DNA from: Celeribacter neptunius | GTDB taxonomy: Bacteria; Pseudomonadota; Alphaproteobacteria; Rhodobacterales; Rhodobacteraceae | DNA: 64,000 nt | Direction of reading: 5' to 3' | NCBI RefSeq assembly: GCF_900113955.1 | Contig: NZ_FORH01000002.1 | Coordinates: forward strand, 372,001 to 436,000 | In this document: piece by piece, positions 9,909 to 18,973 of the stretch | Layout of the letters: every line of letters starts with the position of its first letter | Numbering within the stretch: position 1 is the first letter of the stretch | Notes under the pieces: generated by a model | Database searches by the model: none | Told to the model about the DNA's origin: nothing | The model's input: the letters and a program-made list of their open reading frames with translations, nothing else | Position numbers and translations under genes: made by a program

Positions 9909-11315
9909 TCACCCTTTCATTTCTTCCGGCTGGCCTTGTCCCAATTTGCGCAGCGCGTCAACCAGAAGGCTGACTTTCGAGCCTTTCGAGCCTTTGATCA
10001 GGACGACATCGCCGGGGCCGACGAGACCCGTCAGCGCGTCGCGCGCGGTCTGGGCGGTTTCGAACCATTGCCCGCGCCGGGCGTCCGGCAGGACCTCATG
10101 GAGCCCGCGCATCAGCGGACCGACACAATGCACCGCATCCAGGGCGGCAAACCACGGCAGCGCCGCGAGCCCGACGTGGATGGCCTCTTCCTGTTCCCCC
10201 AGCTCGAGCATATCGCCGAGGATGGCGATGCGTCGACCGGACACGCCCGGCTGGGCCTTGGCCAGCACTTCGAGCGCCGCGCCCATCGAGGTCGGGTTGG
10301 CATTGAACGCGTCATCGATCAGCTCGATCGTCCCGCCCCCCGGCAGGCTGAGGCTCTCGCGGGCACCACGGCCCGCCGGCGGCTGCCAGAGCGCCAGATC
10401 CGCAGCGGCTTTCTCGAGATCCGCGCCCAGGGCATGGGCGACGGCAAGACAGCCGACCGCATTGGTGGCAAAATGCCGCCCCGCGGTGGAAAGCGCGAAA
10501 TCGAGATGGTCTGTATCGACCGTGGCCGTGCCGCGCGTGGTGCCATCGTCCAGTTCGACCGACATCAGCCGCGCCGCGCAGAGCGCATCCTCGCCGAAAC
10601 GGATGGTTTCACCGGACCAGGCCCGGCTCAGAATGTCGATCACCTCGAGATCGCCATTGATCACCGCCACGCCGCCGGGCTCGAGCCCGTCAAAGATGGC
10701 GGCTTTCTCGCGGGCGATGCCTTCGAGGCTTTCAAAGGCCGCCATATGCGCCGGGGCGACGGTGGTGATCATCGCCACATGCGGCCGCGCGAGCCGCGCC
10801 AGCGGTGCGATCTCGCCCGGGTTGCTCATGCCGATCTCGATCACCGCAAAATCCGTGTCGGCGGGCATGCGGGCGAGCGTCAGCGGCACGCCCCAATGGT
10901 TGTTATAACTGGCTTCGGCGGCATGACATTTGCCCTGCCCCGAGAGGATCGCGCGCAACATCTCCTTGGTCGAGGTCTTGCCGACCGAACCGGTGACACC
11001 GATGATCTTGCCTTTGACCCGGGCCCGGGCGGCGGCGCCCAAACGCCCGAGTGCCGGCAGCACCTCGTCGACGATCAGCAGCGGCGCATCTTCGGCGACA
11101 CCTTCGGGAATATGCGACACCAGCGCAGCGGCGGCGCCTTTCTCCAGCGCCTGCGCCACGAAATCATGACCGTCGCGGACATCTTTCAGGGCAACGAACA
11201 GATCACCCGGCTGAATGCTCCGCGTGTCGATGGAAACGCCGGTGATCTCGAAATCCTGCGTTGCGCGACCACCCGTAGCCTGTGCCGCGTCTTGCGCGCT
11301 CCAAAGGACAGTCAC
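9909..11315 (-). CDS. murF: UDP-N-acetylmuramoyl-tripeptide--D-alanyl-D-alanine ligase
   Basis: Cytoplasmic Mur ligase adding D-Ala-D-Ala to the UDP-MurNAc-tripeptide. 468 aa, with the P-loop GVTGSVGKTSTKEML at about 110-125, EIGMSNPGEI, and the C-terminal IELIDDAFNANPTSM and GDMLELGEQE motifs. The GTG start overlaps the murE stop by 4 nt (GTGA), indicating translational coupling. Confidence 0.97.
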   Translation of the reverse strand: MTVLWSAQDAAQATGGRATQDFEITGVSIDTRSIQPGDLFVALKDVRDGHDFVAQALEKGAAAALVSHIPEGVAEDAPLLIVDEVLPALGRLGAAARARVKGKIIGVTGSVGKTSTKEMLRAILSGQGKCHAAEASYNNHWGVPLTLARMPADTDFAVIEIGMSNPGEIAPLARLARPHVAMITTVAPAHMAAFESLEGIAREKAAIFDGLEPGGVAVINGDLEVIDILSRAWSGETIRFGEDALCAARLMSVELDDGTTRGTATVDTDHLDFALSTAGRHFATNAVGCLAVAHALGADLEKAAADLALWQPPAGRGARESLSLPGGGTIELIDDAFNANPTSMGAALEVLAKAQPGVSGRRIAILGDMLELGEQEEAIHVGLAALPWFAALDAVHCVGPLMRGLHEVLPDARRGQWFETAQTARDALTGLVGPGDVVLIKGSKGSKVSLLVDALRKLGQGQPEEMKG

Positions 11316-12784
11316 AGCGCGCCATCCAGTGCAGCGACCGCCAGAGAGGCCTGTTCCACATCGTCGAACGGATAGGTGTTGTCACCAATCACCTGACCGC
11401 TCTCATGGCCCTTGCCACAGATCAACAGCGCGTCGCCCGCCTGCAACGCATCGACACCTCTGAGGATCGCCTCGGCGCGGTCGCCGACTTCCATCGCCTC
11501 GGGCGCACCGGCCAGAACTTCGGCCCGGATCGCGCCCGGATCTTCGGAGCGCGGATTGTCATCGGTGACGATCACCAGGTCGGCATGCTCGGCGGCGGCC
11601 TGCCCCATCAGTGGGCGTTTGGTGGTGTCGCGATCCCCGCCGGCGCCGACGATGGCAATGATCCGGCCCATGACATGCGGGCGCAACGCCGCAATCGCGG
11701 TGGCCACCGCATCGGGCGTATGGGCATAATCCACGAACACCGTGGCCCCATTGTCACGCGTCGCCGCGTGCTGCATCCGGCCACGCACGCCCGTAAGCTC
11801 GGGCAGGCAGGAGAAGACTTCCTCGGGATCGGCACCGCAGGCCATGACGAGTCCTGCGGCAGACATCACGTTCTCGGCCTGAAACCCGCCGATGAGATCG
11901 AGCCGGAGCTGATAGATATTGCCGACGAAATCGATGCGCAGATCCTGACCCGTGGCGTCAAAGCGCTGTCCGACGATGCGCAGATCGGCGGCATCGGACC
12001 GACCGACGCACATCACATCCATGCCCCGCTCGGCGCAGAGCCCTTCGAGTTCCATGCCCTTGGCATCGTCGATATTGATCACCGCCACGCCATCCTCGGG
12101 CAGAACCCGGGTGAACAGCCCCGCCTTGGCGGCGAAATAGGCCTCGAACGTGGCGTGATAATCGAGATGGTCCTGGGTGAAATTGGTGAACGCGGCCGCA
12201 GAAAGTCGCACCCCGTCGAGACGGCGTTGCGCCAGCCCGTGCGAGCTGGCTTCCATCGCGCCATGGCTGACCCCGGATTTCGCGGCCTCGGAGAGCATGC
12301 GATGCAGGGTGATCGGCTCCGGCGTGGTATGCGGGCTCGGCGCCTGCCAGTCGCCCTCGACCCCGGTGGTGCCGATATTGATCGCCTTGGCGCCCAGAAG
12401 CTGCCAGACCTGACGCGTAAACGTGGCGACCGAGGTCTTGCCGTTGGTGCCGGTGACGGCGACCATGACATCGGGTTGCGCGCCGAAAAACAGCGCCGCC
12501 GTGTAGGCCAGTGCCTGACGCGGGTCTTCGGCGATCACCAGAGCCGGATCGTATTCGGCGAGGGCCTCGGCGGCAATCTTTACGCCTTCGCGGTCGGTCA
12601 GAACCGCCTTTGCCCCGAGCTCGAGCGCCTTGCGGACGAATTCCGCCCCGTGCAGGCGCGCACCCGGCAGGGCAGCAAAGAGATGACCGCTCTCGGTCAG
12701 GCGACTGTCGACGGAAAGCCCCGTGATCTGCTCATCGCGCCCGCCCTGCGCGGTCAATCCCAGCTCCGATAGAGATTTCAACAT
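11312..12784 (-). CDS. murE: UDP-N-acetylmuramoyl-L-alanyl-D-glutamate--2,6-diaminopimelate ligase
   Basis: Cytoplasmic Mur ligase adding meso-diaminopimelate. 490 aa, with P-loop VTGTNGKTSVATF, EASSHGLAQRRLDG, NFTQDHLDYH and the C-terminal DNPRSEDP motif that in this family is associated with meso-DAP recognition. It is preceded by ftsI, with a 26-bp gap, and overlaps murF by 4 nt. Confidence 0.97.
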   Translation of the reverse strand: MLKSLSELGLTAQGGRDEQITGLSVDSRLTESGHLFAALPGARLHGAEFVRKALELGAKAVLTDREGVKIAAEALAEYDPALVIAEDPRQALAYTAALFFGAQPDVMVAVTGTNGKTSVATFTRQVWQLLGAKAINIGTTGVEGDWQAPSPHTTPEPITLHRMLSEAAKSGVSHGAMEASSHGLAQRRLDGVRLSAAAFTNFTQDHLDYHATFEAYFAAKAGLFTRVLPEDGVAVINIDDAKGMELEGLCAERGMDVMCVGRSDAADLRIVGQRFDATGQDLRIDFVGNIYQLRLDLIGGFQAENVMSAAGLVMACGADPEEVFSCLPELTGVRGRMQHAATRDNGATVFVDYAHTPDAVATAIAALRPHVMGRIIAIVGAGGDRDTTKRPLMGQAAAEHADLVIVTDDNPRSEDPGAIRAEVLAGAPEAMEVGDRAEAILRGVDALQAGDALLICGKGHESGQVIGDNTYPFDDVEQASLAVAALDGAL

Positions 12785-12810
12785 GCCCGCGCCTTCTTTC
12801 GGTGATTTGC

Positions 12811-14613
12811 TTACTCGTTCGAGCTCAGTTTTATCGCAGCTTGAGAGGGAGTTTCAATCGCGGGTCTGAGACCGAGCAGCGGCGCGGTGCGACGGATCAC
12901 CTCGGCGGCCACCGGCACGGCGGTCCAGCCGGCGGTGCGGCGCGGTCGCGCCCCGGTGGTCTCCACCGCCTCGTCGAGCGTCACGATCAGCACGTATTTC
13001 GGATCATTGGCCGGGAAGACCGCGGCAAAGGTGTTGATCGTCTTGTCATCATAATAGCCGCCGGTGGGTTTCGGCTTGTCGGCCGTGCCGGTCTTGCCGC
13101 CGATATTGTAGCCCGGAACCTCGGCGAAGGAGGCGGTGCCCGCGGGATCGGAGACCACCTCGCGCAACATCTTGCGCGCCGCCGCAGAGACCGCTTCGCT
13201 GACGATGCGCTCGCCTTTCGGCTGGGTGCCCCGATGTCTGATCAGCGTCGGTTCGACCCGCGTGCCGCCGTTCAACAGCGACGAATAGGCGGTGGCGAGG
13301 TGCAAGGGCGAGGCGGAGAGGCCGTGACCGAAACCGATGGTCAGCGTCGAAAGCTCCGACCAATGTTCCGGCAAAAGCGGACGGGCCGACCGGGCCTCCG
13401 AGAGCTCGACCGGGGTCGGCTCGAAAAAGCCCAGAGATTTCAAGAAGCTCTGTTGCCGTTCCACGCCGATCTGCTGGGCGATATGCGCCGTCGCCACGTT
13501 CGAGGATTTGACGATCATCCCGGACAGGCTGAGCTGTGGCCCGTAATTATGACCTTCGAATTCGCCGATCGTGTATTTGCCCCAGCGGAACGGCGGGGTG
13601 GCCGGAATGAGGGTCGAGGGTGTCGCGATCCCCAGCTCCATCGCCTGAGCCGCGGCAAAGATCTTGAAGGTCGAGCCGAGCTCATAGACCCCCTGCACCG
13701 CCCGGTTGAACCGCGGATTGTCAGCCGGGTCCTTGCCGGTAAAGGCGCCGGGGCGCGAGTTCGGATCGAAATCCGGCAGCGAGACCATGGAAATGATCTC
13801 GCCGGTGTCGACATCCATCATCACTGCGGCGGCACCGCGCGCATCCAACATGCGCATGCCGCCATAGAGCACTTCGCGTACCGTGGTTTGCACGGTGAGA
13901 TCGAGCGAGAGCTGCAGCGGCTTGTCGCCATTGGCAGGATCGCGCAGATAGTCGTCGCGGGCCTTCTCGATGCCGGACTGACCGACGATTTCGGCGCTCA
14001 TCACACCTTCGCGACCAAACTTTGTCCCGCCCAGAATATGCGCGGCCAGCTTGCCATTCGGGTAGAGCCGCTCTTCGCGCGGCCCGAACAACAGCCCCGG
14101 TTCGCCGATGTCATGCACGGCCTGCTGTTGCTCCGGGGCAATTTTCCTCTTGATCCAGAGGAATTTGCGCGTGCCGGTGAAATCCCGGATCAGACGGTCG
14201 TGATCGAGATCGGGGAAGATGCGCACCAGCTCGTCGGCGGCATGCACCGGATCGATCATCTCCTGTGGCTGGGCATAGAGCGAATTGGTCACCCGGTTGG
14301 TGGCCAGAATGCGCCCGTTGCGGTCAACGATATCGGCACGCTGCGCCAGGATCGGCGTCGACGAAGCTTCGGCACGGGGTTCCTCGGGCACGGTGGCGGA
14401 GACCTGCCCCATGCGGGCGCCAACGAGCACGAAGGCGGAGACGAAACACAACCCCAGAACCAAGAGCCGCCCCTCGGCTCTGAGCCGGGAGCGATCGCGC
14501 ATTTCCTCGTGACGCAGACGCAGGTTTTCGCGTTCGATGGCGTCGGGGTTCTCGCCCTTCTGCCGGGCTTCCAGAATACGGGCCAGCGGCCGGAGCGGGG
14601 TGCGCATCGTCAT
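12811..14613 (-). CDS. ftsI: Peptidoglycan D,D-transpeptidase (penicillin-binding protein 3)
   Basis: Class B penicillin-binding protein that cross-links septal peptidoglycan. 600 aa, with a short cytoplasmic N-terminus and one membrane segment at about 50-72 (LLVLGLCFVSAFVLVGA), a pedestal domain, and a transpeptidase domain. The three catalytic motifs are visible: STFK (after YELG), SSN (VKSSNVATAH) and KTG (GGKTGTADKP). The ATG overlaps the ftsL stop by 4 nt (ATGA), so it is coupled to ftsL. Confidence 0.97.
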   Translation of the reverse strand: MTMRTPLRPLARILEARQKGENPDAIERENLRLRHEEMRDRSRLRAEGRLLVLGLCFVSAFVLVGARMGQVSATVPEEPRAEASSTPILAQRADIVDRNGRILATNRVTNSLYAQPQEMIDPVHAADELVRIFPDLDHDRLIRDFTGTRKFLWIKRKIAPEQQQAVHDIGEPGLLFGPREERLYPNGKLAAHILGGTKFGREGVMSAEIVGQSGIEKARDDYLRDPANGDKPLQLSLDLTVQTTVREVLYGGMRMLDARGAAAVMMDVDTGEIISMVSLPDFDPNSRPGAFTGKDPADNPRFNRAVQGVYELGSTFKIFAAAQAMELGIATPSTLIPATPPFRWGKYTIGEFEGHNYGPQLSLSGMIVKSSNVATAHIAQQIGVERQQSFLKSLGFFEPTPVELSEARSARPLLPEHWSELSTLTIGFGHGLSASPLHLATAYSSLLNGGTRVEPTLIRHRGTQPKGERIVSEAVSAAARKMLREVVSDPAGTASFAEVPGYNIGGKTGTADKPKPTGGYYDDKTINTFAAVFPANDPKYVLIVTLDEAVETTGARPRRTAGWTAVPVAAEVIRRTAPLLGLRPAIETPSQAAIKLSSNE

Positions 14614-14966
14614 GGCTGCCCGGCCTCCTGTGTGCCGACCACACCGGTGACATCGGTCAGCTGCGACAACAGATCATCCTCGACCGGAAAAGCCACCTGA
14701 TCGACCCGGCCATATTGCTCCGGCTGAAACGGCAGCAGGCCAAGCCGGTCGAAATTGATCTCGGCCAGCTCCCGGAGCCGGTCGGGCCGGTTCAGATAGG
14801 CCCATTCGGCCTTGAGAACCGCCAGCTCCTCGCGCTGATGGCCGATCTCGCGTTGTATCTGGCTGACATCTTTCAGCACCGCCTGGGTGGCATAGTTTTC
14901 CTGATAGGCCCAGACGCCAAGCGCCATCACCACCAGACTGGCCACGATCATATAGAACCCACGCAT
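14610..14966 (-). CDS. ftsL: Cell division protein FtsL
   Basis: 118-aa bitopic division protein. It has an N-terminal membrane helix (MIVASLVVMALGVWAYQ) followed by a coiled-coil segment (about 30-60, VSQIQREIGHQREELAVLKAE) and the conserved NRPDRLRELA block. It sits between rsmH and ftsI, the canonical ftsL position, and probably forms the FtsQLB-type complex at the septum. The call rests on position and architecture because FtsL is poorly conserved. Confidence 0.9.
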   Translation of the reverse strand: MRGFYMIVASLVVMALGVWAYQENYATQAVLKDVSQIQREIGHQREELAVLKAEWAYLNRPDRLRELAEINFDRLGLLPFQPEQYGRVDQVAFPVEDDLLSQLTDVTGVVGTQEAGQP

Positions 14967-14968
14967 CT

Positions 14969-15958
14969 TTACTCTCGCCTCAATACAGGTTTCGGCAGTC
15001 GCATCGCCGCACGATCCACGGGGAGCGCCTCCGCCGTGGTGCGTCTGCCGACCCGAAGCCGCGCAGACCGCGCCCGCGGGTTCGCCTCCAATTCGTCCTC
15101 ATCGGGACCGATCGCCTTGGAGAGCTGCTCGAAACCGGGTGTTTTCACCTCTTGTTCGGGAGCATAGCGCGAGCCGCCACCGCCCGTCGAGGCCCTTTCC
15201 TGGAAGAAGCGCTTCACCACCCGGTCCTCTAGCGAGTGAAAACTCACCACCGCCAGTTGCCCGCCCGGCCTGAGCGCCCGCTCGGCGGCCTCGAGCCCCT
15301 TGATCAGCTCGCCAAACTCGTCGTTCACCGCGATGCGGATAGCCTGAAAGGTGCGGGTCGCCGGATGGCTCTGGCCCGGTTTCTTGCGCGGCAAGAGCCG
15401 CTCGACCAGCCCCGCCAATTGCAGCGTGGTGGTGAACGGTGCCTTCTCCACCCGATCCTTGACGATGGCGCGGGCGATTTTGCGCGACTGGCGCTCTTCA
15501 CCATAATGAAACAGCACATCGGCGATTTCGGCCTCATCCGCCGTATTGATGAAATCCGCCGCCGACATGCCGTCCTGCGACATGCGCATGTCCAGAGGAC
15601 CGTCTTTCATGAAGGAAAAGCCACGTTCGGCCTGATCGAGCTGCATCGAGGAGACGCCGAGATCGAGCACGACCCCGTCGAGATCGGAGGCGTATTCGTC
15701 CAGACGCGAGAATGTGCCCAGCACCAGATCGATCTTGCCGGCATAGGGCGGCTCGTTGATCCAGGCTTCGGCCATCTGATGCGCCAGCGGGTCGCGATCG
15801 ACGCCGGTGACGTGATCCGCGCCTTCGGCGATCAATCCTTTGGTATAGCCACCCGCCCCGAAGGTCCCGTCGAGCCAGCGGCCGGTGATCGGCGCGCATT
15901 CGCGCAACAGCGGGTTCAGCAGGACCGGAATGTGAGGTTTATCGACATCCGAGGCCAT
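14969..15958 (-). CDS. rsmH: 16S rRNA (cytosine(1402)-N(4))-methyltransferase
   Basis: SAM-dependent methyltransferase modifying C1402 of 16S rRNA in the decoding centre (MraW). About 329 aa, with HIPVLL at the N-terminus, the SAM motif [36 protein letters not shown], and [14 protein letters not shown] near the C-terminus. Start chosen at ATG 15958, preceded by GGAGG and 1 nt after the mraZ stop. An in-frame ATG 18 nt upstream lies inside mraZ and has no ribosome site. Confidence 0.97.
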   Translation of the reverse strand: MASDVDKPHIPVLLNPLLRECAPITGRWLDGTFGAGGYTKGLIAEGADHVTGVDRDPLAHQMAEAWINEPPYAGKIDLVLGTFSRLDEYASDLDGVVLDLGVSSMQLDQAERGFSFMKDGPLDMRMSQDGMSAADFINTADEAEIADVLFHYGEERQSRKIARAIVKDRVEKAPFTTTLQLAGLVERLLPRKKPGQSHPATRTFQAIRIAVNDEFGELIKGLEAAERALRPGGQLAVVSFHSLEDRVVKRFFQERASTGGGGSRYAPEQEVKTPGFEQLSKAIGPDEDELEANPRARSARLRVGRRTTAEALPVDRAAMRLPKPVLRRE

Positions 15959-15959
15959 C

Positions 15960-16460
15960 TCAGACCTCCAGATCATCCAGAAGGCTCAGGGGATCGAAAT
16001 CCTCGCCCTGCTCTTCCAGCCACTTGTCGGAGATCGCCGCATCGACCGCCTCATGGGTCTCCGGCTTCCAGATCTCGAAGGTTTCGCCCATGCCGGCGAA
16101 ATAGGCCACGCCGTCGAGATCGATCTTGTCGCGCAACGGCTGCGGCAGGACCAAACGGCCATCATTGTCGACCTCGGTCGGGCGGGCACGGTTGAGGATC
16201 ATGCGCTCCATGATCTTGCGCTTTTCCGAGCCGCGCGGCAGGCGCGCGATGTCAGCGGCAAGCGCCCGGTAGCCCTCATAGGTATGGACGATCAACTGTT
16301 TCTGTTTGTCGTGGCCATAGACGATGACCATGCGGGGACGACCGGTTTCCGCGGCCAGAGGATCGCCAAGCTCGAGTTCACGACGAAAATCGGCAGGGAT
16401 CGACACGCGTCCCTTTCCGTCCACCTTGAAGGTGTGTTCGCCGATGAACATGCCAACCAA
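15960..16460 (-). CDS. mraZ: Transcriptional regulator / division protein MraZ
   Basis: DNA-binding protein with two SpoVT/AbrB-like half-domains that in characterised bacteria represses its own dcw promoter by binding TGGG repeats. 166 aa, with [14 protein letters not shown] in the first half and [17 protein letters not shown] in the second, then an acidic C-terminal tail. A TTG at 16460 is 7 nt after AAAGGAG, while the first ATG (16451) is 16 nt away, so TTG is the better start. It is the first gene of the cluster, with about 800 bp of non-coding DNA upstream holding four TGGG half-sites at 17023-17055. Confidence 0.95.
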   Translation of the reverse strand: MVGMFIGEHTFKVDGKGRVSIPADFRRELELGDPLAAETGRPRMVIVYGHDKQKQLIVHTYEGYRALAADIARLPRGSEKRKIMERMILNRARPTEVDNDGRLVLPQPLRDKIDLDGVAYFAGMGETFEIWKPETHEAVDAAISDKWLEEQGEDFDPLSLLDDLEV

Positions 16461-16529
16461 GTGGCGGCTCCTTTACTGTCCCTGCCCCGCCGCCTGTTCA
16501 CAAACTGCGAGGCCTTTTTAAGCGAAACG

Positions 16530-16830
16530 GCGGATCGAGCTGCTGCCACTGCTCAATCCGCCGCTCTCGTCCCGATGTTACGGGCTGTCCGGACTGCGCG
16601 CGCCACCTGGGGGGATGTCTGCTCGCTCGCGCGCCGGATCTCTTTGTTCTGGTGAGTGTGGGTGCCTGTATGAACCTGACTAAGGTCTTTGTTCGCGGTC
16701 TTTGATGCGCCGCTCATCTCCATCTCACCGGATGGAAACAAATTGCCATGGGATTTCATGGTAATCAATGGATTTATTCTCCACAGGCTATTTCGGAGCG
16801 CTGAGATAGCTCGAATTATTAAGGTATTTC
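16530..16830 (-). ncRNA. Candidate UpsM-type sRNA from the mraZ 5' leader
   Basis: In Rhodobacter sphaeroides the dcw cluster is preceded by an unusually long leader that yields the abundant sRNA UpsM. Here the same position holds hundreds of bases without a convincing gene. AT-rich promoter-like sequence lies at about 16800-16880 on the minus strand (TTAATAAT and TATATA elements). A strong hairpin at 16530-16561 (GCGGAT...ATCCGC with GAGC...GCTC) is followed by a moderately T-rich stretch that could be the termination point. The boundaries are estimates, and homology to UpsM is inferred from position only, not from alignment. Confidence 0.4.
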
Positions 16831-16973
16831 TGAAAAATTTTGACCTTAATCACCACATATAGACGCGATATATAAAATGTAACCAAATGTACGAGAGCAA
16901 AGCCCGCCCCTCATTAACCAAAAAAATTTCCACAGGTGTGGAAGAAATCCACAAATCCACCGAGTTATCCACA
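16777..16973. promoter_or_regulatory. Cluster of DnaA boxes in AT-rich dcw upstream region
   Basis: A perfect DnaA box TTATCCACA lies at 16965-16973. Near-matches are TTCTCCACA at 16777-16785, ATTTCCACA at 16926-16934 and AAATCCACA at 16945-16953, all on the same strand. Between them is an AT-rich stretch (16800-16890) in otherwise GC-rich DNA, and 16928-16943 is an inverted repeat TTCCAC-AGGT-GTGGAA. This may let DnaA control the dcw promoter; an origin-like role is less likely because the usual flanking origin genes are absent. Confidence 0.5.
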
Positions 16974-17022
16974 GACTCGTGATTCGTTCGTGAGGATATC
17001 CTGCGGCGCGAGGCCCGCCTTA

Positions 17023-17055
17023 CCCATGAATTCCCAGATTTCCCATGAAGTCCCA
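17023..17055 (-). promoter_or_regulatory. Probable MraZ operator: four TGGG half-sites
   Basis: On the minus strand TGGG occurs four times, as CCCA at 17023-17026, 17033-17036, 17042-17045 and 17052-17055, at spacings of 10, 9 and 10 bp. MraZ is known to bind direct TGGG repeats with about 10-bp period upstream of dcw clusters. A further TGGG with a degenerate partner lies at 17101-17113. The array is about 565 bp upstream of mraZ, consistent with a promoter far upstream and a long leader. Confidence 0.6.
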
Positions 17056-17158
17056 TAAGGCTCCCTTCCATGGTGTCCAGTCACGGCCGCGTCACCTGTG
17101 CCATGAAATCCCAGCCCGCCTCCCGGCCCCGGTTCACCCGCCCCGGCCCGGCAAAAAA

Positions 17159-17190
17159 TCGGCCCGGCATGAAATCGGCCCGGCATGAAA
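17159..17190. repeat. Two tandem copies of a 16-bp unit
   Basis: TCGGCCCGGCATGAAA is repeated exactly twice in tandem, directly before the BCCT terminator hairpin. A partial third copy may precede it (CCGGCCCGGCAAAAAA). No function is apparent. Confidence 0.7.
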
Positions 17191-17213
17191 AAAGGGGCCC
17201 GAAGGCCCCTTTT
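17187..17213 (-). terminator. Intrinsic terminator of the BCCT transporter operon
   Basis: Stem AAAAGGGGCC / GGCCCCTTTT with a CGAA/TTCG tetraloop. On the minus strand it ends in a run of T (TTTTTT), 57 nt after the transporter stop codon. Confidence 0.8.
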
Positions 17214-17269
17214 CTCGTTCGCTTTTCCAGCCAGGTCGTCATCCTCATCCAGAGGTGAGACCCCGGCGG

Positions 17270-18883
17270 TCATTTCGGCTCGCTGCGCAGGCCCTGCCAT
17301 GTGGCATAGCAGGCCAGAAGCAGCACGATGGTAAAGGGAAAGCCGGTCGAAACCGCCATCGCCTGCAACGCCCCGAGGCCACCGCCCAGCAGCAGCGCGA
17401 TGGCAACGAGCCCTTCGAAACTGGCCCAGAACACGCGTTGCGGCACCGGGGCGTCGACCTTGCCGCCTGCGGTGATCGTGTCGATCACCAGCGACCCGGA
17501 GTCGGACGAGGTGACGAAGAACACCACGACCAGAACGATCGCGATCAGCGAGGTGATGGATTTCAGCGGCAGCGCCTCGAGCATGGCAAAGAGCTTGAGC
17601 TCGAGCGCGGCATCGGTCACCGCCGTGTAGCCGTCATTGACGATCTGGCTGATCGCCGTGCCGCCAAAGGCGGTCATCCACAGCACAGACACGAGCATCG
17701 GCACGATCAGCACGGCCACAAGGAATTCGCGCACGGTGCGACCGCGGGAGACCCGGGCGATGAACATGCCGACGAACGGCGACCAGGAAATCCACCAGGC
17801 CCAATAGAAGGCGGTCCAGCCCTGACGGAAATTGTCATCCGCACGCCCGAAGGGATTGGACAGGGCCGGCAGCTCGACCACATAGGCTTTCAGATTGGTG
17901 AAGAACCCGGTCAGGATCGCCATGGTCGGGCCAACGATGATCACGAAGATCAGCAGGAGCGCGGCGAGCGCCATGTTGATCTCGGACAGGCGTTTCACCC
18001 CGGCATCCAAGCCCGCCACCACGGAGAGCAGGGCAAACCCTGTGATCAGCGCAATCAGCAGCACCTTGGAGACATCGTTGACCGGCACACCGAACAGGTG
18101 GTTGAGCCCGGCATTGGCCTGCTCCGCCCCGAAGCCCAACGAGGTCGCCAGGCCGAAAAGCGTCGCGAACACCGCCATGATATCGATGATATGGCCGGGC
18201 CAGCCCCAGACGCGCTCGCCGAAAATCGGGTAGAACACCGAGCGCACCGTGAGCGGCAACCCCTTGTTGAAGGAGAACAGCGCCAGCGAGAGCGCCACCA
18301 CGGCATAGATCGCCCAAGGGTGCAGCGCCCAGTGGAAAATCGTTGCCGCCATGCCGAGATGGCGTGCGGCCTCTGCATCGCCCGGCGCACCGGCCAGCGG
18401 CGCCCAGCTTTCGGGCGCACCGGCGTTCTCGGCGAAAGAGGACGAGAAATGCGAGATCGGCTCGGACACGCCGTAGAACATCAGACCGATGCCCATGCCG
18501 GCGGCGAACAGCATCGCGAACCAGCCGCTATAAGAATAGTCCGGGCTCGCTTCCTGGCCGCCGATCCGCACCTTGCCATAGGGCGAAACGATCAGGAACA
18601 GGCAGAAGATCACGAAGATATTGCCGGCCAGCAGGAAGAACCAGTCGAAGGTTGCGGTCAGCCAGTTGCGCAGGTCGGTAAAGAGCGCACCGGCCTGTTC
18701 CTGAAACGCCAGCGTCGCCAGCACGAAGATCACGATCGAGAGGCCGGAGACCAGAAAGACCGGGTTATGGATATCGAGCCCGAAAGGCCCGACCGTTGTG
18801 GTGATATTGTCCTGACCGATCTCATACTCTGTGTCGATCAGGGCGGCGTCGCCCTCCGGGGCGGGAATGCCGTCGTCACTCAT
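17270..18883 (-). CDS. BCCT family betaine/choline/carnitine transporter
   Basis: Inner-membrane sodium- or proton-coupled uptake system for quaternary ammonium compounds or similar osmolytes. About 537 aa with 12 hydrophobic segments. Family motifs are GMGIGLMFYGVSEPISHF, FHWALHPWAIYAVVAL, and the tryptophan-rich signature FYWAWWISWSPFVGMFIARVSRGRTVREF. Start chosen at ATG 18883, preceded by GAGGAG at 7 nt; an upstream in-frame extension lacks a ribosome site. It follows a universal stress protein gene by about 90 bp in the same direction, an arrangement seen with osmolyte transporters. The exact substrate is not determinable. Confidence 0.93.
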   Translation of the reverse strand: MSDDGIPAPEGDAALIDTEYEIGQDNITTTVGPFGLDIHNPVFLVSGLSIVIFVLATLAFQEQAGALFTDLRNWLTATFDWFFLLAGNIFVIFCLFLIVSPYGKVRIGGQEASPDYSYSGWFAMLFAAGMGIGLMFYGVSEPISHFSSSFAENAGAPESWAPLAGAPGDAEAARHLGMAATIFHWALHPWAIYAVVALSLALFSFNKGLPLTVRSVFYPIFGERVWGWPGHIIDIMAVFATLFGLATSLGFGAEQANAGLNHLFGVPVNDVSKVLLIALITGFALLSVVAGLDAGVKRLSEINMALAALLLIFVIIVGPTMAILTGFFTNLKAYVVELPALSNPFGRADDNFRQGWTAFYWAWWISWSPFVGMFIARVSRGRTVREFLVAVLIVPMLVSVLWMTAFGGTAISQIVNDGYTAVTDAALELKLFAMLEALPLKSITSLIAIVLVVVFFVTSSDSGSLVIDTITAGGKVDAPVPQRVFWASFEGLVAIALLLGGGLGALQAMAVSTGFPFTIVLLLACYATWQGLRSEPK

Positions 18884-18973
18884 GGGAATACTCCTCAAAA
18901 ATTGGATGTCATCTCGAACCGCGCGGAAATCCCGCCCCGAGAGGGGTGGAACATCGGCCACGGTTGCGGCGGC

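Noticed and set aside
8790-11375. 861-codon plus-strand ORF across mraY and murF
   Set aside because: Antisense shadow of two firmly identified Mur-pathway genes; composition is His/Arg/Gln-rich.
12802-14700. 632-codon plus-strand ORF opposite ftsI
   Set aside because: Antisense shadow; the minus strand has all penicillin-binding motifs.
16553-16768. 71-codon minus-strand ORF in the mraZ leader
   Set aside because: No properly spaced ribosome site and no recognisable domain; it lies in the region expected to be non-coding leader.
16461-16800. RNase P RNA gene (rnpB) upstream of mraZ
   Set aside because: The conserved GAGGAAAGTCCGG-type core and the closing ACAGAA-type motif of RNase P RNA are not present.
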